Under the pieces are notes generated by a model. It worked only from the letters and a program-made list of their open reading frames with translations, ran no database searches and was not told the origin of the DNA. A program made the position numbers and the translations under genes. A DNA stretch of 42,559 nucleotides. Origin: Deltaproteobacteria bacterium (GTDB lineage Bacteria > Myxococcota_A > UBA796 > SXON01). The first letter of the stretch is position 1; each line of letters opens with the position of its first letter. Below are positions 33,215 to 41,350 of the stretch, piece by piece. The stretch is from the NCBI GenBank assembly GCA_947484175.1, contig CANKOI010000029.1, forward strand, positions 1-42,559, read 5' to 3'.

Positions 33215-35038
33215 GTGCTGCCCGCATTGTCCGGACTCGTCGCCGTCGCCCTGGCCCAGTCGCCCTTGGTGGTGGATGTCACCCGGCTTCCGCTCCCCGG
33301 CGCGAACTTGCAGGATGCGGTGCCGCTCGACGGGGTCCCGGACGACTGGCGGCTGTCCACGACAAGGGGCGAGCTCCGCCGTGTAGCGGGCGACACGGCG
33401 GAGGTTGCCCGGCTGACCTGGACGGCCGGAACGCGGGCCAGCCTTTGCTCGGCGCGAGTGCCAGCCAACCCCGGCACCACCGTGCGACTCACGACGCGGG
33501 TAAAAGGAAGCCCGGAGCTCGGCGACGTCACGGCGGTTCATCTCAAGCTCGCCGGTGCCCGCGGAGACGAGCATGTGGCGCGCCGGCGCTTCGACAAGGG
33601 TAACTTTCCCTGGGAAGACGTGAACATCACGGCCACGGTTCCGGCGGGCGCCAACCACGCCTATCTGTGTTTCGAGATCCAGATGGTGAGTCCCGAGGCC
33701 GCGGGGAGCTTCGACGTGGGGCCGGTTGTCCTCGAGGAGCTGCGCGCGAGCAGCTCGTCGGTCTCCTTGGCCGTCCGGCGCATCGTGCTGGTCTCCATCG
33801 AGACCCTCCGCTGGGACCACCTGAGTGGCAACGGCTACGGCCGCGCCACGACCCCCAACCTCGATCGCCTCATGCGGGAGGGCGTTGCGTTCAACCAGCA
33901 CTACACCCCTGCACCGTACACTCACCCTTCGCTGGCTTCCTTAGTGACCGGGCAATGGCCCACCACGCTCGGATTTGTCGACAACATTCCCACCCTCGGC
34001 CAGGGCCAACCCACGGCCGGCGACCTCCTCGCGCAGGCGGGCTACGTCACCGCTGCCTTCAACGTGCAGTATGTTCTGAGCAACCGCTACGGGCTCAACC
34101 GCGGTTTCCATTACTACCGCAATCACCCGAACGACACGTCGGCCGCGGTGCTCAACGGCGAGCTGCTCCCGTTCCTGCAATCCCACGCCGGCGACAACCT
34201 TTTCGCTTGGGTGCACTATTTCGATCCGCACGGCCCCTATCGGCCGCCGCCGAGCTTCGATCGCCTCTATGAGGGCGATGCGGCCTGGCTTGCCGACCCG
34301 ATGACAGTGGAGCGGGGAGAGGGTGCTGAGGGCGCGCCGAGAGTGCCGAAGTACATCTTCGACAACGGTCGCACCGAGCGGAGGCACTACGTCTCGCGCT
34401 ACGACAGTGACATCGCCTACACCGACGCGGAAATCGGCCGCCTCGTGGGCGCCCTTGAGTCCGACAACCGGAATGACACCCTGCTCATCGTCACCGCCGA
34501 TCACGGCGAGTCGATGACGGACCACGACCGTTACTTCTGCCATGGCAGCCTCTACGATCATGACCTGCACGTGCCGTTCATCGTGTGGGGGCCTGGAGTC
34601 GTGGCTCCCCGGGCCGCGCCGGCAGGCGTGACCTCCCATGTGGACGTGGTGCCCACCCTTCTCGACTACGCCGGCGTGGGCACGCTCCCCGGCTTCGAGG
34701 GCGTGAGCCTACGGCCCGCGCTGGACGGCGGAACCTTGGCTGAGCGCGAATGGGTGCTCTCGGTGGTCGGCCGTGCAGACCGACTGCGCTACGCTCTGCA
34801 TGGTCCGGGAGGGCTCAAAGTGCTGACCAATGCGCGCGGGCGTTTGCAGAGTGTGTGGAATGTGCTGGACGACCCAACTGAGCGGCGCCCCGCCACGGGT
34901 GCAGCGCAACGGGCCGGTCGCAGCCTCGCCAAACAATTCTCCACGTGGCTCAAGGGCCGGGCCACGGCGCGCCGAACGGTTTCTACCCTCGACGCCGAAG
35001 ACGAAGCCCGACTGCGCGCCCTCGGGTACCTCGAATGA
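33215..35038 (+). CDS. Sulfatase-superfamily hydrolase lacking the formylglycine residue
   Basis: 607 residues. A signal peptide (about 1-14) leads to a beta-rich domain (about 20-175) resembling a carbohydrate-binding sandwich. The alkaline phosphatase/sulfatase fold follows: 'VSIETLRWDHLSGNGYG' (193-209), 'TTPNLDRLMREGVAFNQHYT', 'TADHGESMTDHDRYFCHGSLYDHDLHVP' and 'SHVDVVPTLLDYAG'. The site where sulfatases have C/S-x-P-x-R reads THPSL, so Thr236 replaces the Cys that becomes formylglycine. The metal ligand usually Asp in 'DTLR' is Glu196. Thr is the nucleophile in phosphoethanolamine transferases of the same superfamily, so a phospho- or phosphotransferase activity is possible. The stop overlaps the cupin ATG. 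Confidence 0.85.
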   Translation: MLPALSGLVAVALAQSPLVVDVTRLPLPGANLQDAVPLDGVPDDWRLSTTRGELRRVAGDTAEVARLTWTAGTRASLCSARVPANPGTTVRLTTRVKGSPELGDVTAVHLKLAGARGDEHVARRRFDKGNFPWEDVNITATVPAGANHAYLCFEIQMVSPEAAGSFDVGPVVLEELRASSSSVSLAVRRIVLVSIETLRWDHLSGNGYGRATTPNLDRLMREGVAFNQHYTPAPYTHPSLASLVTGQWPTTLGFVDNIPTLGQGQPTAGDLLAQAGYVTAAFNVQYVLSNRYGLNRGFHYYRNHPNDTSAAVLNGELLPFLQSHAGDNLFAWVHYFDPHGPYRPPPSFDRLYEGDAAWLADPMTVERGEGAEGAPRVPKYIFDNGRTERRHYVSRYDSDIAYTDAEIGRLVGALESDNRNDTLLIVTADHGESMTDHDRYFCHGSLYDHDLHVPFIVWGPGVVAPRAAPAGVTSHVDVVPTLLDYAGVGTLPGFEGVSLRPALDGGTLAEREWVLSVVGRADRLRYALHGPGGLKVLTNARGRLQSVWNVLDDPTERRPATGAAQRAGRSLAKQFSTWLKGRATARRTVSTLDAEDEARLRALGYLE

Positions 35039-35493
35039 CCCCGATCGCCGGCTTCGCCGTGAAGGACCTGAACGTGATTCCCGATGATCGCGGGCGCCTT
35101 TTTGAGGTGCTCCGGTGTGACGAGCCGCTCTTCCGGAAGTTCGGCCAGGCCTATGTGACCACCACGCTGCCCGGCGTTGTGAAGGCCTGGCACCGCCACC
35201 GCCTGCAGACGGACTTCTTCTGTTGCCTGATGGGGATGATCAAGCTCGTGCTCTACGACGACCGGCCCGGCTCCCCGTCGGAGGGCAGCGTAGAACAGGT
35301 GTGGTTGGGACAATTCAAGCCCCGCCTCGTGACCGTCCCGCCGGGAGTGTGGCACGGGTGGACCTGCACGAGCGAGAACGAGGCGATGATCCTGAACCTC
35401 GCCACCGAGGCGTACGACCACTCTGCTCCCGACGAAGAACGGCTCGCTCCGCATGGCGTGCTCCCCTACGACTGGCGCCGTCGCGACGGGTAG
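35035..35493 (+). CDS. RmlC-like cupin, dTDP-4-dehydrorhamnose 3,5-epimerase family
   Basis: 152 residues. 'DDRGRLFEVLRCDE', 'GQAYVTTTLPGVVKAWHRH', 'DFFCCLMGMIKLVLYDDRPGSPSEG' and 'VPPGVWHGWTC' match the RmlC jelly roll, where His residues line the active site. RmlC epimerises C3/C5 of dTDP-4-keto-6-deoxyglucose; family relatives include other sugar-nucleotide isomerases, so specificity is open. No rmlA, rmlB or rmlD is nearby. The ATG at 35035 is in an ATGA overlap with the preceding stop, so translation is coupled to the sulfatase-like gene. Confidence 0.82.
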   Translation: MTPIAGFAVKDLNVIPDDRGRLFEVLRCDEPLFRKFGQAYVTTTLPGVVKAWHRHRLQTDFFCCLMGMIKLVLYDDRPGSPSEGSVEQVWLGQFKPRLVTVPPGVWHGWTCTSENEAMILNLATEAYDHSAPDEERLAPHGVLPYDWRRRDG

Positions 35494-35524
35494 GCCGGGC
35501 CGTGCCGCGGTGCTAAGGCGCGGG

Positions 35525-36640
35525 GTGCTCCAGGTGCGCCTCACCCCCCACGTGTCTGCGCTCGACCGCGAGGCATGGGATGCGCTGGTGCCCGCGCACG
35601 ACCCGTTCCACACCCACGCGTTCCTCGGTGGTCTTGAGCGCGCGGGCGCCGTCGGTCAGGGCACCGGCTGGGTCGGTGCCCACCTGGTCGTGGAGGAGAG
35701 GAGCCGCCCGGTGGCGGCGCTTCCCCTTTGGCTGCGGGGCGACTCCTGGGGCGAGTACGTGTTTGACCACGGCTGGGCCAATGCGGCGCACCGCGGAGGC
35801 CTTCGGTACTACCCCAAGCTCACCACGGCCCTCCCCTTTACCCCGGCCTGCGCGGGGCGTGTCCTCGGCGATTTGGCCCAACTTCCGGCTCTTCTCGCCG
35901 GCGTTGAGCGTGTCCGGCAAGAGGCGGATGCCAGCGGCCACCACGTGCTCTTTTGCACCGAGCGGGAAGCTGAGGCCCTTGCGGGCCACGGCTACGCCGT
36001 TCGGCTCGGGCTCCAGTTCCACTGGGAGGACGAGGGGTACGGCGACTGGGCGGGCTTCTTGTCGCGCTTCACCTCAAAGCGACGGAAGGAGTTGCTCCGC
36101 GAGCGCCGGCAGGTGCGGGAAGCCGGCGTGGAGGTAGCGGTTCAGCGCGGCGCAACGCTCATCGAGTCGGACTGGGATGCCCTCCACCGGTTCTACCGGC
36201 GCACGCAGCAGCAGCACGGCCACGACGGCTACCTGCCCGAGCGCTGGTTTCGGGAGGTGCTGCCCACCCTCGGTGACACCGTGCTTGCGGTGCTCGCGCG
36301 GAGGAACGGGCGGGTCGTGGCCGGCGCCCTCAACTTCATCGGCGGCGACTGCATCTACGGTCGATACTGGGGCGCGGACGAGGAGGTGCGCGGCCTGCAC
36401 TTCGAGGTCTGCTACCACTCGCTCGCGGAGTGGGCGCTCCACAACGGAGTCCGGCGGGTGGAGGCTGGAGCACAGGGAGAGCACAAACTCCAGCGGGGCT
36501 TTCTTCCCCGGCTCACGTGGAGCGCGCACCGGCTGGTGGAGCATCGCTTGCAGGCGGCGGTGGCGGACTTCTGCCAGCGCGAGGGCGAGGGGGTTCGTGA
36601 GGCGGTAGCGTCCTACGCCGCTCACTCTCCGTTCACGTAG
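35525..36640 (+). CDS. FemAB/GNAT-like protein (peptidogalycan biosynthesis/recognition, DUF482 type)
   Basis: 371 residues. 'WDALVPAHDPFHTHAFLGGLERAGAV', 'VAALPLWLRGDSWGEYVFDHGWANA', 'YYPKLTTALPFTPACAGRVL', 'FLSRFTSKRRKELLRERRQV' and 'EAGAQGEHKLQRGFLPRLTWSAH' match the PF04339-type acyltransferase family, related to FemAB and GNAT enzymes. The substrate is unknown; cell-envelope acylation is plausible. I chose the GTG at 35525, preceded by AAGG at a 6-nt distance, over a longer reading that starts inside the previous gene. It lies 31 nt after the cupin stop and is probably in the same operon. Confidence 0.85.
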   Translation: MLQVRLTPHVSALDREAWDALVPAHDPFHTHAFLGGLERAGAVGQGTGWVGAHLVVEERSRPVAALPLWLRGDSWGEYVFDHGWANAAHRGGLRYYPKLTTALPFTPACAGRVLGDLAQLPALLAGVERVRQEADASGHHVLFCTEREAEALAGHGYAVRLGLQFHWEDEGYGDWAGFLSRFTSKRRKELLRERRQVREAGVEVAVQRGATLIESDWDALHRFYRRTQQQHGHDGYLPERWFREVLPTLGDTVLAVLARRNGRVVAGALNFIGGDCIYGRYWGADEEVRGLHFEVCYHSLAEWALHNGVRRVEAGAQGEHKLQRGFLPRLTWSAHRLVEHRLQAAVADFCQREGEGVREAVASYAAHSPFT

Positions 36641-36644
36641 CCGC

Positions 36645-38141
36645 TCAGCGCACCTCCGCCTCCACGCCCCCGCTCTCGACATCGCCGGTGCCCACGCTCG
36701 CCAGCGCCCAGCGCCCGGGCGTGAGCGTTACCCCACCGGTCGAGGCCGGGACGATCTGCGAGAGCACCCAGCCCTCGCCCGAAGCCGCGTACACCGTGAC
36801 GGCGCGGCGGCCTTCGGCGGCGGCCCAGCGGAGGGTGGTGCCCTCCTGCGAGAGCGTCAGCGGCGCCTCTTCCTGACCCGCAAGGGCGTGCACGGGGGGC
36901 GGGAGCGCGGGCGAGGGGTAGTAGGTGCCGGCAAAGGTTTCGAGCACACCGGACCAGCCTTCGATGAAGGGGGAGGCGTTGTACCAGACGTTGCCGCGCG
37001 TGCGGGTGAGCGTCGGGTCGCGGCTGATGGCGATCTGGGCGGCGAACTCCTCGAACGTCCAGGTGGAGGAGGAGCCGAGCTGGTAGAGCGCGTTGGCGGG
37101 AAAGTTCCAAGTGGTGTCAGGGAGCTGGGCGTCCCACCACGGGGCGAGAAGTCCGTACTCCTGCCCGCTGTTGGTCGTCTCCCAGTACAGCTGGGGGGCC
37201 AGATAGTCCAACCACCCCTGCTGCGCCCAGTGGAGCGGGTCGGCGTACAGGCTCTCGTAGGGGTCCATGCCGCTGATGCCCTCGGGGTAGCCGGGGCGCC
37301 AGATGCCGAAGGGGGCGACGCCGAAGCGCACGGCGGGATTCGTGGCTGCGATGACGGCGGACACATCGCGGACGAGGTCGGAGGTGTTTTGACGACGCCA
37401 ATCCGCGAGGGCGAGCGTTCCGCCCGAGCCGACATAGGCCGCGTAGGTGGCGGAGTCCGGGAAATCGCCTCCTTCGGGGTAGGGATAGAAATAGTCGTCG
37501 AAGTTGATGCCATCTACATCGTAGCGGGTCAGCAGGTCGGCCACGACGTCCACCACCCGCGCCCGCACGACGGCCGCGCCGGGGTCCATCCACACGTCGC
37601 CACCGTACCCGTAGGCGTACTCCGGAAAGGCGAGCGCCATGTGCCCACCCGTGAGCCCCGACGTCGACTCCGAGCCCGCTTTCGCTCGGTACGGATTGAG
37701 CCACGCGTGCACCTCGATGCCGCGGGTGTGGGCCTCTTGCACCCAGACCGCCAGCGGATCGTAGCCTGGGTCTTGCCCTTGCGTTCCCGTGAGGCAATCG
37801 CTCCAAGGTTCGAGGTCGGACCGGTAGAGCGCATCGCCTTCCGGACGAACCTGCACGAAGACGGCGTTCATTCCGGCGGTGTGTGCGAGGTCGAGGAGGG
37901 TGACGATCTCGGCCTGCTGTTCGTCGGCGCTGAGCGTGTTCCGGCTGGGCCAGTCGATGTTGTACACCGTGGCCACGTACAGCCCGCGCATTTCGCGGGT
38001 GTGGCTGACCGCCACCGTGTCGGGGACGCTGCCCGTGTCGTTTCCGGCGGTGTCCTTTGGGGGGGTGGAGGCGCTGGCGGTGCGCCGCACGGCGGTGGCG
38101 TCGCAGGCGGCGAGCAGAGCGGGAAGCGCGAGGGCCAGCAT
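36645..38141 (-). CDS. GHL10 (glycosyl hydrolase-like 10) family lipoprotein
   Basis: 498 residues. 'LALALPALLAAC' is a lipoprotein signal. The body matches the GHL10 (DUF187/YddW) TIM-barrel family: 'EMRGLYVATVYNIDWP', 'TAGMNAVFVQVRPEGDALY', 'YDPLAVWVQEAHTRGIEVHAWLNPYR', 'RYDVDGINFDDYFYPYP', 'VRFGVAPFGIWR' and 'WLDYLAPQLYWE'. The Asp-Asp pair in 'DDYFYP' is part of the presumed active site. The C-terminal ~85 residues look like an Fn3-type beta domain. The family is thought to act on cell-wall or extracellular glycans. The ATG at 38141 is divergent from the SET-protein gene. Confidence 0.88.
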   Translation of the reverse strand: MLALALPALLAACDATAVRRTASASTPPKDTAGNDTGSVPDTVAVSHTREMRGLYVATVYNIDWPSRNTLSADEQQAEIVTLLDLAHTAGMNAVFVQVRPEGDALYRSDLEPWSDCLTGTQGQDPGYDPLAVWVQEAHTRGIEVHAWLNPYRAKAGSESTSGLTGGHMALAFPEYAYGYGGDVWMDPGAAVVRARVVDVVADLLTRYDVDGINFDDYFYPYPEGGDFPDSATYAAYVGSGGTLALADWRRQNTSDLVRDVSAVIAATNPAVRFGVAPFGIWRPGYPEGISGMDPYESLYADPLHWAQQGWLDYLAPQLYWETTNSGQEYGLLAPWWDAQLPDTTWNFPANALYQLGSSSTWTFEEFAAQIAISRDPTLTRTRGNVWYNASPFIEGWSGVLETFAGTYYPSPALPPPVHALAGQEEAPLTLSQEGTTLRWAAAEGRRAVTVYAASGEGWVLSQIVPASTGGVTLTPGRWALASVGTGDVESGGVEAEVR

Positions 38142-38178
38142 GGTTGAGGGGGGAGTATCGCACTGGATACACCCCGCC

Positions 38179-39282
38179 GTGCTCCGCCCCGCAGAGAATC
38201 CGCTGTTCGACGATCTGGCGAGCTGGGTGCGGTCGCGAGGGGGATTCGTCGGTTCGATCACCGCGGTCGGGTCAGGGTCGTCTCGGGGAATGGTAGCAAC
38301 CTCCGCGCTCGCGGCCGGCGAACTCCTGCTGCGCCTGCCGCACGCGGCCTGCCTCGGCGATGCTGTGGCGCGCAAGACGCGGTCCGGGGCCGCGGTTTTG
38401 GCGGGCTGGGAGGGGCCGGGGCGCGAGGCGGTAGCGCTTACGGCGGCGCTGGTGGAGCTGCGCGAGGCCGGGGCCGCGGAGTGGCTCCCTTATTTGGCGA
38501 CCCTGCCGGCGCGGGTGGAAGGAAACCCTGCCTCCTACGCGCTGGCAGAGCGCCTAGCCTTTGCGGGCACCGCCGTGGGGCCCCTCCTCCGTGACCTTGC
38601 GCTTCGTCACCACGACGAGTGGTTGTGGCTTCGAGGGTGCTCCGAGCTCCCGCCTTCCTTTTCTGCTCAAGACTGGGCGGACGCCCGTGCCCTCGTCACG
38701 AGCCGGCAGCACTTCCTGCACCCCTACGAGGGCACCGCCTTGGTCCCCGTGGGCGACCTCTTCAACCACGCCCGCCGGCCCGACGTGGCCTGGACCTTCG
38801 ACCGCGATCGAGGCGTTTTCGAGGTCCACGCCCGCGGTGCCGTGCCGGCCGGCACGCCGCTCCACACCAGCTACGGCGCGAAGTCGAACTCGCGACTCCT
38901 CGTGCACTACGGATTCACGCTCGCGGAAAACGCTGACGACGACGTGCTCGTCGACTTCGGGTGCCACGGCGTGGCCGCGATGGGCTACCCCCGCGGGGGG
39001 GGCGACATCCCCGGAATTCGGCGCGCCCTCCGCATCGACGGCGGCACGCCCGCGCAGCGCCGGCGGGGGTGGCGACAGTTGGCGCGTCTCCTTCTGCGAG
39101 AGCGGGCGGAGCTGCCGGTGGTGCCCGCGGGCCACCCCGCCGCGGTTGATCTGGGGCGCATCGTGGCGGGGGAGCGTGCGGTCCTCGACACCTGGCTGCG
39201 TCGTTGCTCCGCCGGCGTCGAGCAGGTCGTGGAGCGCGGGGCGTCGGGAGGGCGTCGGTTCCGGCTGCCCGTCGGTCAGTAG
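38179..39282 (+). CDS. SET domain protein, Rubisco-LSMT/SETD3-like
   Basis: 367 residues. 'SSRGMVATSALAAGELLLRLP' aligns with the first SET motif (GxG...A...I.xG). 'DLFNHARRPDVAWTF' matches the NH motif, and 'LHTSYGAKSNSRLLVHYGF' matches the YGxKSNxxLLxxYGF motif of LSMT-type protein lysine methyltransferases, which are SAM-dependent and common in eukaryotes. The C-terminal part resembles the helical substrate-binding domain. The target protein is unknown. Start uncertain: GTG 38179 fits the usual N-terminus; an ATG at 38140 would add 13 residues and overlap the divergent start codon. There is no signal peptide. Confidence 0.82.
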   Translation: MLRPAENPLFDDLASWVRSRGGFVGSITAVGSGSSRGMVATSALAAGELLLRLPHAACLGDAVARKTRSGAAVLAGWEGPGREAVALTAALVELREAGAAEWLPYLATLPARVEGNPASYALAERLAFAGTAVGPLLRDLALRHHDEWLWLRGCSELPPSFSAQDWADARALVTSRQHFLHPYEGTALVPVGDLFNHARRPDVAWTFDRDRGVFEVHARGAVPAGTPLHTSYGAKSNSRLLVHYGFTLAENADDDVLVDFGCHGVAAMGYPRGGGDIPGIRRALRIDGGTPAQRRRGWRQLARLLLRERAELPVVPAGHPAAVDLGRIVAGERAVLDTWLRRCSAGVEQVVERGASGGRRFRLPVGQ

Positions 39283-40256
39283 TCCCCGATCTCTTCGTCC
39301 ATCCACTCCAGACGCGCCACCACCCACGCTTCCACGCGTGCGTACTCCTCCTCGGGCGAGCCTACGACGTAGAGCTGGCCGCCGAAGTCGACGGTGGTGA
39401 TGTCCCAGCGCGCCCAGTTCCGATCCACGGCGTCGCCGAGCACGGCGCGCTGGCCGGCGATGCGCTCCAGCACGGCCGCAGTGGCGAGTGGACCCTGCCG
39501 CGCTTCTTCCCAGCGCTCGACGAGCCGTGCGCGGAAGGCGGACTGCTCGGCAGGGAGCGAGACCAGAGCGGGCCGGTAGGCGATCCACGTGTCCGTGCGC
39601 CAGTTCTCGTTGTAGTCCGGCTGCCCGAGGGTGAGGTCGAGGTCCCAGGGCACCATCCGCAGCCACCCGTCGACGCCCGCCTCCACTTCGCGGGTGAGCT
39701 CGCTCCCGCTCGGCGAGTCAATGGCCCACGCTGCATATTGCAGACCGCTGGCGAACCCTTGTTCGTCGGCCTTCACGATGAAGCGGCTGCCCGTGCCGTC
39801 GTCGTCTTCGAACGCGAGGCGGGCCTGATCGCGGTCGATCCACATGCCGTTGAGCACCCAGTCGGCTTCGCCGCCCATCCCGAAGAGGTCGGCTTCGGCC
39901 GCGGCCCGGTCGTCATCCCGCAGCGTGAGCCGGTACTGCGGTTTGGGGAATCCCGCGGAGCTGCGGCCGCGCTGGTGGAGGGCCGCCGGTCCCGACCACT
40001 CCTCGCTCCCGTCGGGGTGGAGGATGCGGATGTCGCAGGGGATGTCGGTGTCGACGGGGATCGGTCCGGGGCACGTGAGCTCCACGAGGCCCGGCGAGGT
40101 GAGCGCCGGCTCCACGGTGGGATCGGGGGTCGGGAGGTGCTCGGCGGTGTCGTTGGCGGCACTCGCGCCGGAGTCACCCCCGGCCGCGGTGCCTCCGCCC
40201 ACGGGAATCGACTGCGTGGACGAGCAGGCGAGAGCGAGCGCCACTAGCAGGCTCAC
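39276..40256 (-). CDS. CotH-kinase-like lipoprotein, internally shortened
   Basis: 326 residues, shorter than usual for bacterial CotH proteins (often 450 or more). 'SLLVALALAC' is a lipoprotein signal. CotH hallmarks remain: 'QRGRSSAGFPKPQYRLTLRDDD' (about 96-116), 'DWVLNGMWIDR' (132-142), 'SRFIVKADEQGF' and 'MVPWDLDLTLG' (201-211). The stretches that usually follow 'DRSLMRN' and that carry the catalytic Asp ('NxDay...Y') before the WDxD metal motif are missing, as if two in-frame segments had been lost near residues 142-145 and 184-198. It may be a pseudokinase. The start is GTG 40256, 10 nt after the cobT stop. Confidence 0.72.
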   Translation of the reverse strand: MSLLVALALACSSTQSIPVGGGTAAGGDSGASAANDTAEHLPTPDPTVEPALTSPGLVELTCPGPIPVDTDIPCDIRILHPDGSEEWSGPAALHQRGRSSAGFPKPQYRLTLRDDDRAAAEADLFGMGGEADWVLNGMWIDRDQARLAFEDDDGTGSRFIVKADEQGFASGLQYAAWAIDSPSGSELTREVEAGVDGWLRMVPWDLDLTLGQPDYNENWRTDTWIAYRPALVSLPAEQSAFRARLVERWEEARQGPLATAAVLERIAGQRAVLGDAVDRNWARWDITTVDFGGQLYVVGSPEEEYARVEAWVVARLEWMDEEIGDY

Positions 40257-40266
40257 CCGACCGTGC

Positions 40267-41325
40267 TCATTCCTTCCCGCTAACGCCCGCGCTCGCGAAG
40301 GTGGCCATCTCGGCCATCACGCGGGTGGCCAGGCGGATCGTGTCGATGCCGAGAACGGCGCCCGTGCCCTCGCCGAGCCGCAGTTCGAGGTCGTGGACGG
40401 GGTCCTTGCCCAGCATCCGGCTCATCGCCCAGTGCGCGTTCTCGGCGCTCTTGTGGCTCACTTGGAACCAGGCGCTCACGCCGGGAACCAGCAGGTTCGC
40501 GACCATCCCACCGGCCGTGCTGATGAAGCCGTCGAGTACGACCGGCACGCGGGCCGCGGCGCCGCCGATGCACAGGCCGGCGATGGCCGCGATCTCCAGC
40601 CCGCCCACCGCGGAGAGGATGCCGATGCCGTCGAACCGATCGGGCCGATGCAGCGCGAGGGCACTGTCGATGGCGGCGACCTTGCGGGCCAGGCCGGCGT
40701 CGTCTACGCCCGTGCCTCTCCCCGCCACCAGCTTGCCGGGCATCCCGGCCGTGGCCGCTAGGCACGCCGCCGCCGCTGTGGTGTTCCCGATGCCCATCTC
40801 GCCCGCGCCCAAAAGGGAAACGCCCTCCGCGGCCGCCGCCGCCGCACACCGGATGCCCACCGCCACGGCGGCCTCCGCTTCCGCCCGCGACATCGCGAGC
40901 TCCCGCACCATGTTGCCTGTGCCCGATCGGACCCGTTCCGACAGGAAAGCCGCGTGCTCCGTGCTGGCGCAGCCCTCGAGCGGCCCGGCCACCCCCACAT
41001 CCACGACGGCCAACTGCACGCCGTACTGTCGGGCGAAAACGTTCACGGCCGCGCCGCCTGCGAGAAAGTTGTACACCATCTGCACGGTGACGGCGCTGGG
41101 GTAAGGCGAAACTCCCTCGGCGGTGACGCCGTGGTCGCCGGCAAACGTGTACAGACGTGCGCGCTCAGGCCTCCGCGCCGGGAACGTGTCGGTGGCGCCG
41201 CACCACCAGCTGCCGAGCTTCTCGATGCGGCCGAGGCTGCCCGGGGGCTTGGTGAGCTGGTCGAGGTGGGCGAGCGCCGCGGCTTCGGATTCGGTACCCC
41301 AAACGGGGAGGGGGGGAAAGTGCAT
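40267..41325 (-). CDS. cobT: Nicotinate-nucleotide-dimethylbenzimidazole phosphoribosyltransferase
   Basis: 352 residues, normal for CobT. It makes alpha-ribazole 5'-phosphate from nicotinate mononucleotide and 5,6-dimethylbenzimidazole for the lower ligand of cobalamin. 'LDQLTKPPGSLGRIEKL', 'FAGDHGVTAEGVSPYPSAVT', 'LLGAGEMGIGNTTAAAA' and 'VLDGFISTAG' are family signatures, and Glu319 in 'RLGEGTGAVL' is the catalytic base. I chose the ATG at 41325 because it starts at 'HFPPLPVWG'; the longer reading is unlikely. No other cobalamin genes are in the window. Confidence 0.96.
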   Translation of the reverse strand: MHFPPLPVWGTESEAAALAHLDQLTKPPGSLGRIEKLGSWWCGATDTFPARRPERARLYTFAGDHGVTAEGVSPYPSAVTVQMVYNFLAGGAAVNVFARQYGVQLAVVDVGVAGPLEGCASTEHAAFLSERVRSGTGNMVRELAMSRAEAEAAVAVGIRCAAAAAAEGVSLLGAGEMGIGNTTAAAACLAATAGMPGKLVAGRGTGVDDAGLARKVAAIDSALALHRPDRFDGIGILSAVGGLEIAAIAGLCIGGAAARVPVVLDGFISTAGGMVANLLVPGVSAWFQVSHKSAENAHWAMSRMLGKDPVHDLELRLGEGTGAVLGIDTIRLATRVMAEMATFASAGVSGKE

Positions 41326-41350
41326 GCGCGCCGGCGTATGCTGGCCGTCC

